A stretch of DNA of 64,000 nucleotides. Source: Dactylonectria macrodidyma (Eukaryota; Ascomycota; Sordariomycetes; Hypocreales; Nectriaceae). The stretch's first letter is position 1; every line of letters starts with the position of its first letter. The notes below the pieces were generated by a model. That model searched no databases. It was not told the DNA's origin and saw only the letters and a program-made list of their open reading frames with translations. Positions 1-10,690 of the stretch are shown piece by piece. The position numbers were made by a program, and so were the translations under genes. The stretch spans positions 806,001 to 870,000 of the forward strand of contig JAGMUV010000025.1 of NCBI GenBank assembly GCA_020744425.1, read 5' to 3'.

Positions 1-420
1 GTGGTGAGCGGGGAAGCTGTTCAAGTCTTATTAACGCCAAAGAAATATGGACAGGGTGGTGAGATATGTGTCCTGTGGCCTCCCACGGCCTATCAGCAAG
101 AGTATCACCGCCAGACTGGAAGCGTCTCTATGGTGGACGGAGGATTAGTGTAGGAATCATCGTCTGGCCCCACTGTCCCTCATGCACGGGTCGTACCACA
201 TTTGACAAGGCAACAATCCTCCCGTAGATGCCAGCACCTCCGCCACAATGAACCCAAGAAAGCAAGGCAGTCGATCGTCATATCGCGGCGGGAACAATTC
301 CGGTGGAGAAGTTGCGCGTGCCACTTGCAAGCTGTCGTGCCGTATGGGGTCGCCACAGAGAAAAGGTGCATGAGGAGCTCTTGGAGACGTCCCGGTAATT
401 CAAGACGATCACCAAGCTAA

Positions 421-660
421 GGGCGGTTGCGTCGTATCCAGCGGCTTCCTTTGCTGCTCGATCTGCCGCCTCATTGCCAGACAGGCCGATATGTGCTGGG
501 ATCCAGCGAAACTGTAGCTACCATCCTTGGCTTCGAAGGTTTTCCAGCTCCTGGATGGCCTCCGTCAAGAGATACTGCCCCGGCGGAGTCTTGGGGTTCT
601 GTGGCGCTTGAATAGCGGCTTGGTAGTCGGTGAAGATGGGGCTCTTTCCGGGGGCGGTGC
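421..660 (-). pseudogene. LINE (Tad1-like) RNase H domain fragment
   Basis: Read on the minus strand this stretch gives an RNase H-like core: a [12 protein letters not shown] segment, a leucine-rich helix, then [20 protein letters not shown], which is the hallmark C-terminal RNase H motif of fungal non-LTR retrotransposons. An in-frame stop lies just before the last motif (GW-stop-LQFRWIP). No reverse transcriptase is visible on either side, so this is a relic of an ORF2 3' end. Positions 1-420, which would lie downstream, no longer resemble the family to my eye. Seen: the motif and the stop. Inferred: Tad1-like class. Confidence 0.7.
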
Positions 661-720
661 TGGTTGCATGTACGTCCCGTTATCGCGGATGCGCTGTTGT
701 GGTTAGTGCCCCACTACCTC

Positions 721-787
721 GGCTCGACTAAGGCAAAGTGCAGTTCGGATGGCAAAGTGCATGACTGTTTTGGTGTTGCTGCAGGTT
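721..787 (+). repeat. Direct repeat shared with the window end
   Basis: This 67 bp segment matches 63934-64000 in the same orientation with about 8 mismatches, most of them transitions. Both copies contain CAGTTCGGAYGGCAAAGTGC. The second copy is cut by the window edge, so the repeat is longer than seen here. No coding sense was recognised. Confidence 0.8.
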
Positions 788-941
788 TAAGTATCAGGCA
801 GCAATCGATCAATGCATTCCGGCAACGTTGGTCGAGAAAAGTACCGCATCTTGCCGGTTATATCCACCTTAGCTGCTACTGCTAAGACAAGGGCTGCACA
901 TACTTTAACTAAATACACCAAATCTGTTTCGTGCACATAGT

Positions 942-1447
942 GAGGTCCTTAAAAAATACGCTCAATTATATATTTTTTATTCATACATGCAGTGTGTTGG
1001 GCAGGGGGACAAGAGGGACACCACCACCCGAAGTGACGGGAGCCGTAGGGTAGGCGGAATGCGCAGCAGAGCGAGGTTGGACAGGACTCGCAAAACAAAA
1101 CAGGTAAAAGGAGGGCCAGAGCTGCAATCAAGCAGCTGGCTAGAAAATAAATAAGATATTCCAGTTGATCAAGTAAATCTCATTATAATGACATCAAAAA
1201 CAAATTTCAAAGCTCAAAATTAAAGGTGGGCAAGAAGGATGATGTTGCTATCTGTGTCTAAGTAGTCTCTGCCTTTTATCTCAAACCAACTCCTGTTATC
1301 CTTATCGATAGCTTTATCAAGACCGGCACTCAGATCGGCCGGCCAATTACAATCCCGGGTCATTCTAGCTAGTGGGCCCTCAGCCCCGACACAGCAGTCA
1401 GGTCCTTAAAAATGCATTTAATTACATATTTTTCATTTTTACTAATG
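942..1447 (+). repeat. Unmutated copy of a 0.4 kb dispersed repeat with flanking direct repeats
   Basis: Positions about 1000-1393 match 45251-45645 in the same orientation. This copy keeps its CpA and CpG sites, while the other has lost most of them by C-to-T and G-to-A changes. The core is flanked by imperfect direct repeats of about 48 bp (942-990 and 1399-1447, both containing AGGTCCTTAAAAA). No protein motif was recognised. It may be a small non-autonomous element or a piece of a longer one. Confidence 0.8.
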
Positions 1448-1530
1448 CGAAAGGGGGTAGACAGGAGTCTTACTGGGTTGTGGAGACTAGAGATTTAACT
1501 CCTTAAATCTTGGAGATTTTTTCTAAGATT
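1448..1530 (+). repeat. Fragment of the ~566 bp dispersed element
   Basis: The sequence around GTTGTGGAGACTAGAGATTTAACTC matches one end of the element found complete at 8575-9142 and 27541-28104. It has the orientation of the 27541 copy. Only about 80 bp remain. Confidence 0.65.
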
Positions 1531-1636
1531 ATAACTGTTGGATAGCATAGATGACTATGATGATAACCCTATAATATATGTATGTATTATATAGCTTCTC
1601 CTTAAGCTCTCGCCCCTTAAGGTCAGGGAAGTATAG

Positions 1637-2167
1637 CTATTCCTGGCTTCTTAATACAGTCTTGTTAAATTGGACCATGTTGGAACAACTAGGTGCAGGG
1701 TGGTCACGTGGGACTAGTTGGAACTGCATGGTGAGATCGTAGGTCTGGGGCTTGCTCATGGCCCAGGCCGGGAAGTTTGGTATTGAGGGCGATTGCGAAG
1801 GGAACAGGGTCGTCGCGTCTATGTCGGAGGGCAGGGTGGCGAACTCGAAGTCGTTGCTGCCGGTGAAGCTCTGAGTGGAGAGATTCATGGTTGTATTGCT
1901 TCCGAAAGCCGCCTTCCTGCAATCGTGCTCGAAGTCGGAGGCCATGGAGGCGATGAAAGTTGTGTCATGGGTCTGTTTTTCGGTCTCTGCATTGTTGGTG
2001 ATGCCACTTGTGCGTGGTACGCCCGTAGTACAGCTCAAACACCCATCTTGCCCACTATTGGTATGGGAGGCATATAGTTTAGACTTTATAGACGGTAGAC
2101 GGGTCAGAAAAGGCTTTGCAGAAACTAGAATTAAGATTATTGATGTATAGAATGTTTTGTGACGCAT
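1637..2167 (-). pseudogene. Open frame of unknown nature, possible gene remnant
   Basis: The minus strand stays open from an ATG at 2167 to a stop at 1637. The second half (from the ATG at 1945) is rich in Ser, Thr, Pro, Asn and Phe (for example SFTGSNDFEFATLPSDID) and reads like the acidic C-terminal tail of a fungal transcription factor. No DNA-binding or other domain precedes it. The frame sits directly behind the 3' end of the FAD oxidoreductase gene. The first half has no protein-like character. It may be a remnant of a longer gene or a chance ORF. Confidence 0.25.
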
Positions 2168-2181
2168 GCTTTTGCTGACGC

Positions 2182-3985
2182 TCAACCCACCCGACACATC
2201 CGACCATTCTCGGCGACGCTCCACGCCTCACTACCGACACCCTTGAGAACGTAAAAGAGGTTACCGGGATCGTACTTTCTCTTAATGGTCAATAGCTTGG
2301 CATAGTTGTCACCGAAGAAAGTCTTCTGCCAGTTAGGCTGACGGAAGTCCGCCTCATTCATATACGCTCCACTGCCGGGAGTGACCTTCTCAATGAGCGG
2401 CATGAACTCCTCTGTCATTTTCCGTTGTGCAGCCTCCATATTATCCCACGACTTGGTATCGTCCCAAATTGTGACGAGTTGGAGCTGCATAACCGCACTT
2501 CTCCAAGCAGGATGCACCGAGTTGGCGGCCGAGCCCTCGGCCTTGGTGTACTTGGCAGCACTGCCGACGGCGATAACGCCATTGGCAGTGAGGTTGTTGA
2601 CGGCGTCTTGGAAGTCTTGGTTGTTGTTATCAAGCACGGATCGGGGGATGAGACGGCCGCCGAACTGATAGCGGGCGACTTCGACGCTTCCTTGAGGAAG
2701 GGGGCCCATATAGCGGTTGTAGTGATCGCGATAGGCCAACTCGCTGTAAGCGACAGGCAAGATGACGCCGATCTCCTTGACGGCTGCTGTGAAAGGAGCG
2801 AAGACGACATCGCGGACGTAAGCAGCGGTTGAGTTCCACTGAGTCAGAGGCTTGACGACTAGCATCTGCGCGTTGTTGGTGAAGACAACCATAGCACCCT
2901 TGTCAATCATTGCAGGGAGTAGCTCGTAGAACTTGGAGACAACAGCTCGGAACTTCTCAGGCGTAGTTGTAGATGCAAGCAGCTGGAAGGCTGCACCACC
3001 AACAGATTGAGATTTGTAGGCTCGAACAGTCATGCTAACAACAACTCCAAAGGTACCACCGCCGCCTCCAGACAGGGCCCAATAAAGGTCTGCATTATTA
3101 GTGGGTGAGGCAACCACTGTGCGCCCATCAGCTGTGACGACAGTGAAAGCAAGGGTTTGGTCGGCACCGAGACCGAACTCGCTGCTCAAAGCGGAGTGGC
3201 CACCTCCTTGGGTGAAGCCACCAGCAAGGCCCACGGTAGCGCACTCGCCGTTGACAACGGTAAGACCCTTGGCATTGGCGGCTTCAAGGACTTCGTAGCC
3301 GACTACACCGGCGCCGATGGTAACAGCCGGGCCTTCGTAGTAGTCGTCAGACCACTCGCTGAAGTCGATAGACTTGAGCGATTGAGTCCAGATGGCGAGG
3401 GCACCAGCGCCAGTTGAGCGGCCAAGGAAGCTGATGAAATAAGTCAGTGATCTGCATTAACAAGAGGTCGGGGGACTTACTCATGGCCGGTGTTGCGAAT
3501 GACAACACGGATGTTGTAGGCTTTTGCGAACAGCAACGCGGCAGCAACATCGGCGTTCTTCTTGACATCCACAGCATAGCTGACATAGTTGCCGAGTGTG
3601 CAAGGCAGTGATCGGTCCGTGAAAGGGTCACAGCTCTGATTGGCGAAGTATGTCTGCATGACGGAAGACGACGAAGGAATGCTGGTATCGGTTAGAACAA
3701 TCCCATTGCGGCTGGGGAAAAGGGTGGTAGTCCATACTGAGTCAAGGGGTTTCTCCATTGTGCCTGGAGCGCAGCGCAAGCCTCCGCATCGTATGTGGGA
3801 TCATGGCAAGGAGAACCAATGGGCTCGGTGGCGACCAAGTTACCACCCACAGTCGAGTTCAATAGAGCCCACGACTTCTTGGAAGGCCAGTATGAATCTC
3901 CTGGCAAGTAGCGACACTTGCTGTAGGTCGCGGACGCTGACTGAGCAGCCGTGACAACTGCCGCGAAAACGAATGAGACCTTCAT
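2182..3985 (-). CDS. Secreted FAD-linked oxidoreductase, BBE (berberine-bridge/6-hydroxynicotine oxidase-like) type
   Basis: Three exons, 3985-3738, 3681-3481 and 3430-2182, give 565 residues. Introns are 56 bp (GTATGG...CAG) and 50 bp (GTAAGT...CAG); both splices restore family-typical text (NPLTHIPSSSSVMQ and RNTGHDFLGRSTGAGAL). The protein starts with a signal peptide (MKVSFVFAAVVTAAQSASA). It has the FAD-binding (PCMH) fold with the R-N-T-G-H motif, whose His binds FAD covalently in this family, a glycine-rich GLAGGFTQGGGHSALS segment, and ends in a BBE motif (YDPGNLFYVLKGVGSEAW). Length is normal for fungal members. These enzymes oxidise diverse secondary metabolites or sugars; the substrate cannot be told. 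It is divergent from the CFEM receptor gene, with 1.1 kb between start codons. Confidence 0.94.
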
Positions 3986-5086
3986 ATTGACTGGAGCCTT
4001 GGGAACGAATGAAGTCGGCTTGGTTAAGGAAAGACAATGTCAGCCGCGCTCTTAGGTACATTTAAGAGTATAACAGTTGCTGTGGCTCTTCATGTGGTCC
4101 TTTTCCGACGACGCCGAGGCCCCTGGGCTTCGGGGAACCTCCCCGAAAAGAAGGGTATTCTCCGAACAGATGCATTTGTTGGTTCATGGTCTTTGTCTAA
4201 TAGTCGACGGACAACCACACACATTCGGTTACCGGCCGGAGTCTTACGCGCCGTTGTTATGCGTTTGGGGCTTGAGCTTCCTAATGCGGCTCGGTGTCTG
4301 GACTGCTGCCGATAGCGCGGGCTTCAGGGTTGCATTTTACCCCTGAAGACCCATTTCGCTACGACATCCTGGTGGCAATCCTCGACTCGTGGGCACCAAC
4401 TGGAATTCTCCCCGCTGACTTCAGGCGCAGATTGATCTAGATTTTTGGTCTTAGAAAATGCAGATTTTGCAAGTGATTTCTTTTACGGACATGCCGGAGC
4501 TTGACAATGCCATTATTAACAGCGAAAATTAGCGGCGAAATAACTGATGTCGGACCTTTGTCTCTTTTCGGCCGTGGCCCAAGTGGAGAACGAGCCGTTA
4601 CATCTTAGCTTTTAAGCTTATGAGAGACATTTTGACTAACGATTCGCCATCTCCGGCAGCCCGCTCCCGAAACCATTGACACTCCCGCCAAGGCCCTAAG
4701 AACTGTTCACGGCGGTGCACATGGTGGCCAAGAGCACCTGCAAAAGGGGCAAGCGTCGATTTCCGGGTTAGGCAGGCCTGCCAAGGGGTGCTTTGACGGC
4801 GTGCTCGGACAACAGAAAGGAACCGTTCGCGTGTGACGGAGCTGATGCTACGTAAAACGGATGAAACTGGAAGTGTTCCAGTGGAGATCCAGACCTGAGT
4901 CGACGCTGCAGCTTGCGCTGCCACCTTCTGTAAGAGAAGAAACGCCACGGGGCGAATGGGCTTGCTTGACAGCCACGTGTGCTGGGAGATGGGCGGTTTA
5001 CAAATTTCGCGTGCGTCCCGGTGTTGGTTCTTCCAGATGGTGATCGTCGCATATCCCAGAACATCCATCCAGGTGGCACCGGGGCC
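3986..5086. promoter_or_regulatory. Shared intergenic region between divergent genes
   Basis: This 1.1 kb region separates the start codons of the FAD oxidoreductase (minus) and the CFEM receptor (plus), so it must hold both promoters. I saw no certain TATA box or operator. A 156-codon minus-strand ORF (5068-4598, ATG start) crosses it but has no recognisable domain and lies on the receptor's promoter, so I treat it as a chance ORF. Confidence 0.5.
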
Positions 5087-6649
5087 ATGAGTCCTCTACG
5101 CCAGCTGATGCTCCTGGCCTCTCTTTTTGTCGGTTCAACAGTGGCCCAGACAGAGAGCTCATCGTCCCCAAAACTACCTGGCTATCCGGACTGCGCAGTA
5201 AGTTGTGTGATGTCGTACTTAAGCGTGGTGAAGTCGTTAACCCTTTTCCCCCCAGGCAGGATGCATCGTCAGCGCTTTCGCAGGAGGCTTATGCTCTCCC
5301 ACGAACCAGACATGCATTTGCACCAACGAACAATTTCAGCAGAATGTCACAGCATGTGTCACAGTCAGCTGCACGATACCTGAGTCTTTGGGTGCGATCC
5401 TCTTCCATTTTCAGTCCACCTGGTTGCTAACTACCATGCAGCGACCAAGAACTCCAGCTCAACCAACTGCGGCACCCCCGTCCGCGACCGATCGCGCGAA
5501 TACGTCCTCGTCTCCCACGCCATGGGCGGCATCGCCGGAGCCGTCGTCCTCATCCGATTTGGCTACAAGATCTTCGTCGCGAGCGTTGGCCTCGGTATCG
5601 ACGACTGGTTCGTCCTAGCAACGATGATTTCTTGCATTCCTAGGTGAGACGGCAGAGCATTATCATTAATCCTCTCTTGGTTCTGATATCGTAAACAGTG
5701 GTTTCATTACCCGGCTTGGAACGACGGCCAACGGCCTTGGAAAGGATATCTGGACTCTCTCTCCAGATCAGATCACCAAGGTCCTATTCTTCTTCTACAT
5801 CATGGCTTGGCTATACTTCCTACAGACAACCCTGGTTAAGCTCTCCATCATTGCCTTCTACATGCGTATCTTTCCTGCGCGTGGGGTCCAGCGTGTGTTA
5901 TGGGCCACTTTCATCTTCACGAGCTTATGGGGCGTCGCGTTTATCTTCACGTCCATCTTCCAGTGCAGTCCTATACCGCACTTCTGGAAGCAGTGGGATG
6001 GTATGCACGAAGGAACTTGTGCCAATGTCAATGCTATCTCATGGTCAAACGCCTCTATTAGTATTGCTTTGGACTTGTGGATACTGGCTATCCCGCTTTG
6101 GCAGTTGAGGAGCCTGAAGCTTCACTGGAAGAAGAAGGTTGGCGTTGCCTTGATGTTTTGCGTTGGTACACTGTGAGTCAACCCAACGGAGTGGCATGTC
6201 TTGACACTGACGTATCTCGCAGCGTGACGGTCGTTAGTATCCTTCGCATCCAGTCTCTCGTGGTGTTCGGAATATCCGACAACAAAACCTGGGAATTCTA
6301 TGACGTGTCCGTCTGGTCTACTATCGAGATTACCGTTGGAATCATTTGCGCCTGTCTTCCAACAGTTCGCATGGTTCTCGTCAAACTATTCCCCGTCCTT
6401 GCCGGCACGACACAGCGCAGCAAGGGCAACCATTACTACCAGTATGGCAGCGGTAACCGACCAAAGACTGTGGGAACCCAACAGGGGGGCACGGTTGAAA
6501 CAGTTACCACTGGTCGTCCGAACTCAGAACGGGGAGCAGAAGGTTCTGGGATCGTTTTCCAGAAGAGTTACACTGTACAGTATAGCGATAGCGATGAGAT
6601 AGGCCTGGTGAATATGGCTAATTCTAATGTGCCGGGTATGAAACGATGA
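5087..6649 (+). CDS. CFEM-domain seven-transmembrane receptor (PTH11-like, fungal rhodopsin-type integral membrane protein)
   Basis: Five exons, 5087-5197, 5256-5391, 5442-5643, 5699-6172 and 6223-6649, join in phase to 449 residues; introns are 50-58 bp with good GT/AG ends. Residues 1-21 form a signal peptide. A CFEM module follows with its cysteine pattern (PDCAAGCIVSAFAGGLC, then QTCICTNEQF, ACVTVSC). Seven hydrophobic helices come next, typical of the fungal SAT4/rhodopsin-like family, including MAWLYFLQTTLVKLSIIAFY and a helix ending IFQCSPIPHFW. The cytoplasmic tail is Ser/Thr/Gly-rich. In pathogenic fungi this class senses surface or host cues through G proteins; that role is inferred here from the family only. 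Confidence 0.95.
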
Positions 6650-8574
6650 CGATTGGGAAAGGAGAAGGAATTCCATTTAGTTTTATTAGCTTTAGTAAGG
6701 GCAAGATATTTCATAAATCCGATAATGTTTTATTAAAGATTCGGGATCACAGACGGCGTTGGCTTTCTTAACCCCGATTAGTGGGAATGTTGGGCGTCGA
6801 GAACCACCGGACACTCTACAGAAGTTAATAAATTCAAGCTTACAGCGCACTACCGCCAAGACAATGATCTGAGTATCGGAAAATCTCCTGCCCCTGCCTA
6901 AGAACCAATGCTGAGAAACCGAGTAGGCACATTCAAGTCCCAGAAAAGACACCGATAATCAGAATCGCCCAGGTATCAACTACCCGTACTATTCTCCGAG
7001 CCACTCTCATCGCAGTCGGTGATGAGCTTTTCGGCGTCCCGGCGGTAGTCCCCTAACTTGAGCTCCTTAGCAGCTTGCAGCTAGTCTGATTGAAGGCCCG
7101 GAAAATGCCAATCGTCAACTCAAGCGTAACGGTCAGTGGAAACCATCGGTAAGTTTGAGTCTCGGTGAAGTTCCCCAGCGGAAATGTACTGTTGTTGTTG
7201 TTGTTGTTGTTGCAAACACTTGTATCGCCTCTTCTTGCATGCTCTTGGGGAACTGGGGCCGATCCAGGGTGCATCGGCAGCTCTCATCGTCGTCTTCTCC
7301 GTCTACGAGAGTCGAAAAGAGACTTTCGCAGCCTGTGGGAGCCAGTACAGAGGATGAGGGCTTGTTGACCCCATCGCCTTGCAGAAAGATGTCTAGATCT
7401 CGAGCTTTTCATAGGAATGCTTATTTTCCCCTCCCGACGTTCTACAGCAGGCAGCATGTGGGTGTGGGTGTGCCCGTCCTGGGCTTGCTGGGAAGGGGAG
7501 GGTGGCAAAGCTCTAATAGCTTCAGAGCCAAGGACCTTGGCAGTTGGTGGCTTGCGAGATGCCATGCATATTTGATTGTCCCGTTGCCCTGAATCCTCTC
7601 GCGATCCCCCTCATTCTCTTGGATTCCCCTCCTTCAAATCCCTACCCGTGAATTTCTATTTATTAATTACTACGCCAGCCCACTCCTTAACCCATTAAAT
7701 CCACTCTCAGACCTGCTCCTCTCTCTAACCGCCTCTCAGCCCTGCCTAGTCCAGACATAACTGGCTCACTCATCTGCCGTCTAGCAAGCGAATAAGCAAT
7801 ACCGGGAAGCGTTATAGCCCTGCGTGTTATCTTCACTAGCAAACCGGCCCCTAACCACTCAGTCTCATAATCACCTGCCCACCCAACCCCGGGATAGCAT
7901 AAATCGAAACCGAAGAACGATCACCATCTGTACAAAAAGATCCTCGATAGCAGCTTTTATCCATTCTTACCCTCAGATAGCGGGAGATTTTGCATTTAGC
8001 CAATACTTCGACAGGATCGCCTCGACACTAGCAACGGGATGCCCGATGACCACTCCACCTTTTCACATCAGCACCTCTTCCCCCGCATCTCGAAGTAACA
8101 TAGCCTATTAATAAGCAATAAACTAAGTTACTAAAGGCCCGTTCTTTGACAAAGTAATCAGCACCTCCCCGATCTTAATAGAGGTCGATCTTAGGTTTCC
8201 CCAACTTCTACCTAAATATATCATAGTAGCTAAGATCCCTAAGTATAAACCCTCTTAGATAGTATTGCTAACTGCAGAAGGCGAAAAGAAACCACCCTAC
8301 TGACTCTGAAACTGACAGAAATCGTAAGAAAGTTCAAGCCCGTTAGAAATAAGTGCTTCTACACTTATGTTAGAAATGCTAAAAGTAAGAAAATAAGGCC
8401 AGAAACCTAAAGTCAAATTTAAAGAGCCTATAAAGGCACGTTAAAAGTAAAAGTAGAAGAGTAATAATAATAAGGATCTTCTTAAGGACTCTTAGTAGCA
8501 GTATATCCTCAAATATAATAGAATTACTATTAATAAGTATTATCTATATAAATAGGATAAAGTATCAGCACTAG
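6650..8574. other. Intergenic region without a supported gene
   Basis: No ORF with recognisable content. A GTT microsatellite of about seven units lies at 7191-7212. From about 8100 the sequence becomes AT-rich, with stops in all frames and few CpA or CpG dinucleotides, which suggests a decayed repeat next to the mobile element that starts at 8575. Confidence 0.5.
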
Positions 8575-9142
8575 TGAAATGACCTTGGCGGACGAGGAAG
8601 AAACCACACCCAAATGGGTAGCTATCCCTCTGGGGCCTCGGGGACCAATCGCGACCGAAGCTGTCTCGCCGCTTCTAGCAGAGGCCGGCAACGGCTGCTT
8701 CCAGCACCACCGCAGGTAAAGATAACAGGTCGGTCTCTTCAGGATAGCTAGAAAAGTGTCTAATTAGACACTCTATTGAATTGGGTCGCCGCTGCGGATC
8801 GTGGCAAGGCTCAAAAGATGAAGGTTGCAGCAGCAGATCCGGCTTGGGTGGAAGACCAAGGACGCCGTCGGTCGGGCTCGCAGGAAAAAGGGCGTTTTCG
8901 GCAGAATTGGAAGGGAATAGACAAAGGGCAGGAAATCTGCGATAAAATTGATAGTCATACAGTCTAGAAAACAAAGGTCCGGCCGCATCTAGCAGCTGAG
9001 AGGCCTCGTCTCTCTACGGCTGTTGAAGCTGACGATCTTGATGATGATGTCCATCTGAAAAATCCCCTAAAATTCCCTGAGATCTAGAGAGTTGAATCTC
9101 TAGTCCCCATAACCCTATCAGACCCCTGCCCAACCCCCTTCG
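8575..9142 (+). mobile_element. ~568 bp non-autonomous element, better-preserved copy
   Basis: It matches 27541-28104 in inverted orientation along its whole length. Candidate 9 bp target-site duplications flank it: CAGCACTAG at 8566-8574 and CATCACTAG at 9143-9151 (one mismatch). The termini are only weakly inverted (TGAAATGACCTTGGCGG against CGAAGGGGGTTGGGCAG). The size and 9 bp duplication fit a Mutator-like MITE, but the weak inverted ends leave that open. A minus-strand frame of about 100 codons inside is not conserved as an open frame in the other copy. Confidence 0.7.
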
Positions 9143-9151
9143 CATCACTAG

Positions 9152-10051
9152 CCTCCTATAAGTAGGTTATAGAGAATTAGAACTAATACCTCTTAACCTA
9201 CTTTAATTAACTAACTATTAAGATCTATTGCTTAAAGACCTAGCTCTTATAATATATTAATTATAATTACATTCTTATCTAGAATTATACTATAAATAAA
9301 TAAGAAGGTCTATTCATAGCCTCTTATCTTATTCTTCAGCCTTTTAACTCTCTAATGGACTTATATCTTTACACCATAGGGGCTTAAATAGCATCGGAAT
9401 AATTAGAATAGATTCCTTAAGCATCCAAACTCGTAAGATAGAAAGTGCCCTGCTAATATGGACCGACCCTTTTCAGTAAGGCTCAAAGTCGTCAGAAGTC
9501 TGGTTTCAACTACCCCCAAATATGCTATTGCAGTCCGTCTGAGAGTCCTTGAAATTGTCCTTGCCGTACTTTTTGGTGACCTGGGACTTTGTCATGCCGA
9601 TATTGCTGACTTTAGAGTGGGAGAAGACTGCCAAGGCAACAGCTGTAGTCGAGATTAGCGAACTTGAAGCGGCCGAAGGATAGTGAGCGATACAGTGACA
9701 GGGAACAAGACGACCGGGTTTACCTCAACCTCGTCGGTCATGTTGATGAGAGTGTTGGTATTGTCAACGGAGGTGTTTGATACTTATTGACTCTAAGCGT
9801 AATGCTCGCCATCGACACTCTTGATTTTCCACCTGTACCTAGGGCCCTAGGTATTCAGATCGCAGAGGTGGCTTTCTAAGATATATTTATGCGTTGATAA
9901 TGGTCTAATATTGTTATATTCTCAACGCCCCAAGACTTTCCATCCCCCACTCCCCGGCCTCGGCAACCTCAGCTGGGCGACGATTACAGTTCTGCTCCAC
10001 GTTTGCTCCTGCGAACATCAAAAGGATCTTGACAAATCAGTTAAGATAGGT
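9152..10051. other. Intergenic region, partly AT-rich
   Basis: Positions 9150-9440 are AT-rich and CpA/CpG-poor, like RIP-mutated DNA. From 9440 composition is normal. A 66-codon ATG ORF (9458-9658, plus) has no recognisable features, and I do not call it a gene. Confidence 0.45.
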
Positions 10052-10690
10052 CTAAAGTTGCAGAGCGGCGACGATAAGGCTGCCTACAACTATAGCAGCG
10101 GCGGCTCCCACGCCCATGAGGCGAGACGCAGCACCGTTTCTGTCGCTATCGTTGTCACTCTCCGCATTCTCCTCCCCTTCATCATCCGCATTGTCTCCGC
10201 CGTTCCCGCACGGGTCCGAATCCTGGCATTCCTCGGCGACGGGGTGTATGGAGGCGGAAAATTCCGGCAACTCGGCGCACGTGCTCATGACGAGCTCTAT
10301 GAGCGAGGATTCGTGGCAATTGAAGCTAGATCCGTGGGACTCGAGACTTGATAGCGCGGAAGTGAGGCTAGCGGGGATGTCAGTGGTCGGGTAGACGTTG
10401 CAAGTGCCAGAGATGTTCTCTTCGATCCAGTCGGCGAGGTCCGACGACACTTGCGGGGCGACAGAGAGAAAGGATATTATAGCCGAAGAGCAGCTCGCGA
10501 CGAGGGGGTCTACATCCTCTCCCTCACCGGCGGTGGAGGTTGGGGAAGATGTTTGGCGGGCTTGGAGAGCGGGGAGGAGACCGGCAGTCGGGGCTGGCGT
10601 CGCCGGGATGTAGTAAGGGACGCGGTTTGCGAGGGTAGAGGTCGCCAAGGTGAGGAGGAGGAGGAGCGTTGATGTTCTGGTGGGAGTCAT
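10052..10690 (-). CDS. Small secreted protein with probable GPI anchor, unknown function
   Basis: A single-exon ORF of 212 codons with a good ATG. Residues 1-21 are a signal peptide (MTPTRTSTLLLLLTLATSTLA). The mature part has six cysteines, a count compatible with three disulfides, within a compact domain of about 85 residues (VASCSSA ... GTCNVYP ... FNCHESS ... STCAELP ... EECQDSD ... DPCGNGG). An acidic Asn/Asp/Glu/Ser linker follows, then a hydrophobic C-terminal tail (GVGAAAAIVVGSLIVAALQL) preceded by small residues, as in a GPI-attachment signal. Such proteins are common at fungal cell surfaces. I do not recognise a named family. It stands alone between AT-rich intergenic stretches. Confidence 0.75.
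   Translation of the reverse strand: MTPTRTSTLLLLLTLATSTLANRVPYYIPATPAPTAGLLPALQARQTSSPTSTAGEGEDVDPLVASCSSAIISFLSVAPQVSSDLADWIEENISGTCNVYPTTDIPASLTSALSSLESHGSSFNCHESSLIELVMSTCAELPEFSASIHPVAEECQDSDPCGNGGDNADDEGEENAESDNDSDRNGAASRLMGVGAAAAIVVGSLIVAALQL

Noticed and set aside
4598..5068. 156-codon minus-strand ORF
   Set aside because: No domain, overlaps the promoter region of two well-supported divergent genes.
7191..7212. GTT repeat encoding a Val or Asn run
   Set aside because: A plain microsatellite in non-coding DNA, with no gene model around it.
8675..8974. 99-codon ORF on the minus strand
   Set aside because: Lies inside the 568 bp mobile element, and the frame is broken in its other copy.
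9100..9140. CCCTAA-like text suggesting telomeric repeats
   Set aside because: Single scattered occurrences only, with no TTAGGG/CCCTAA tandem array anywhere in the window.
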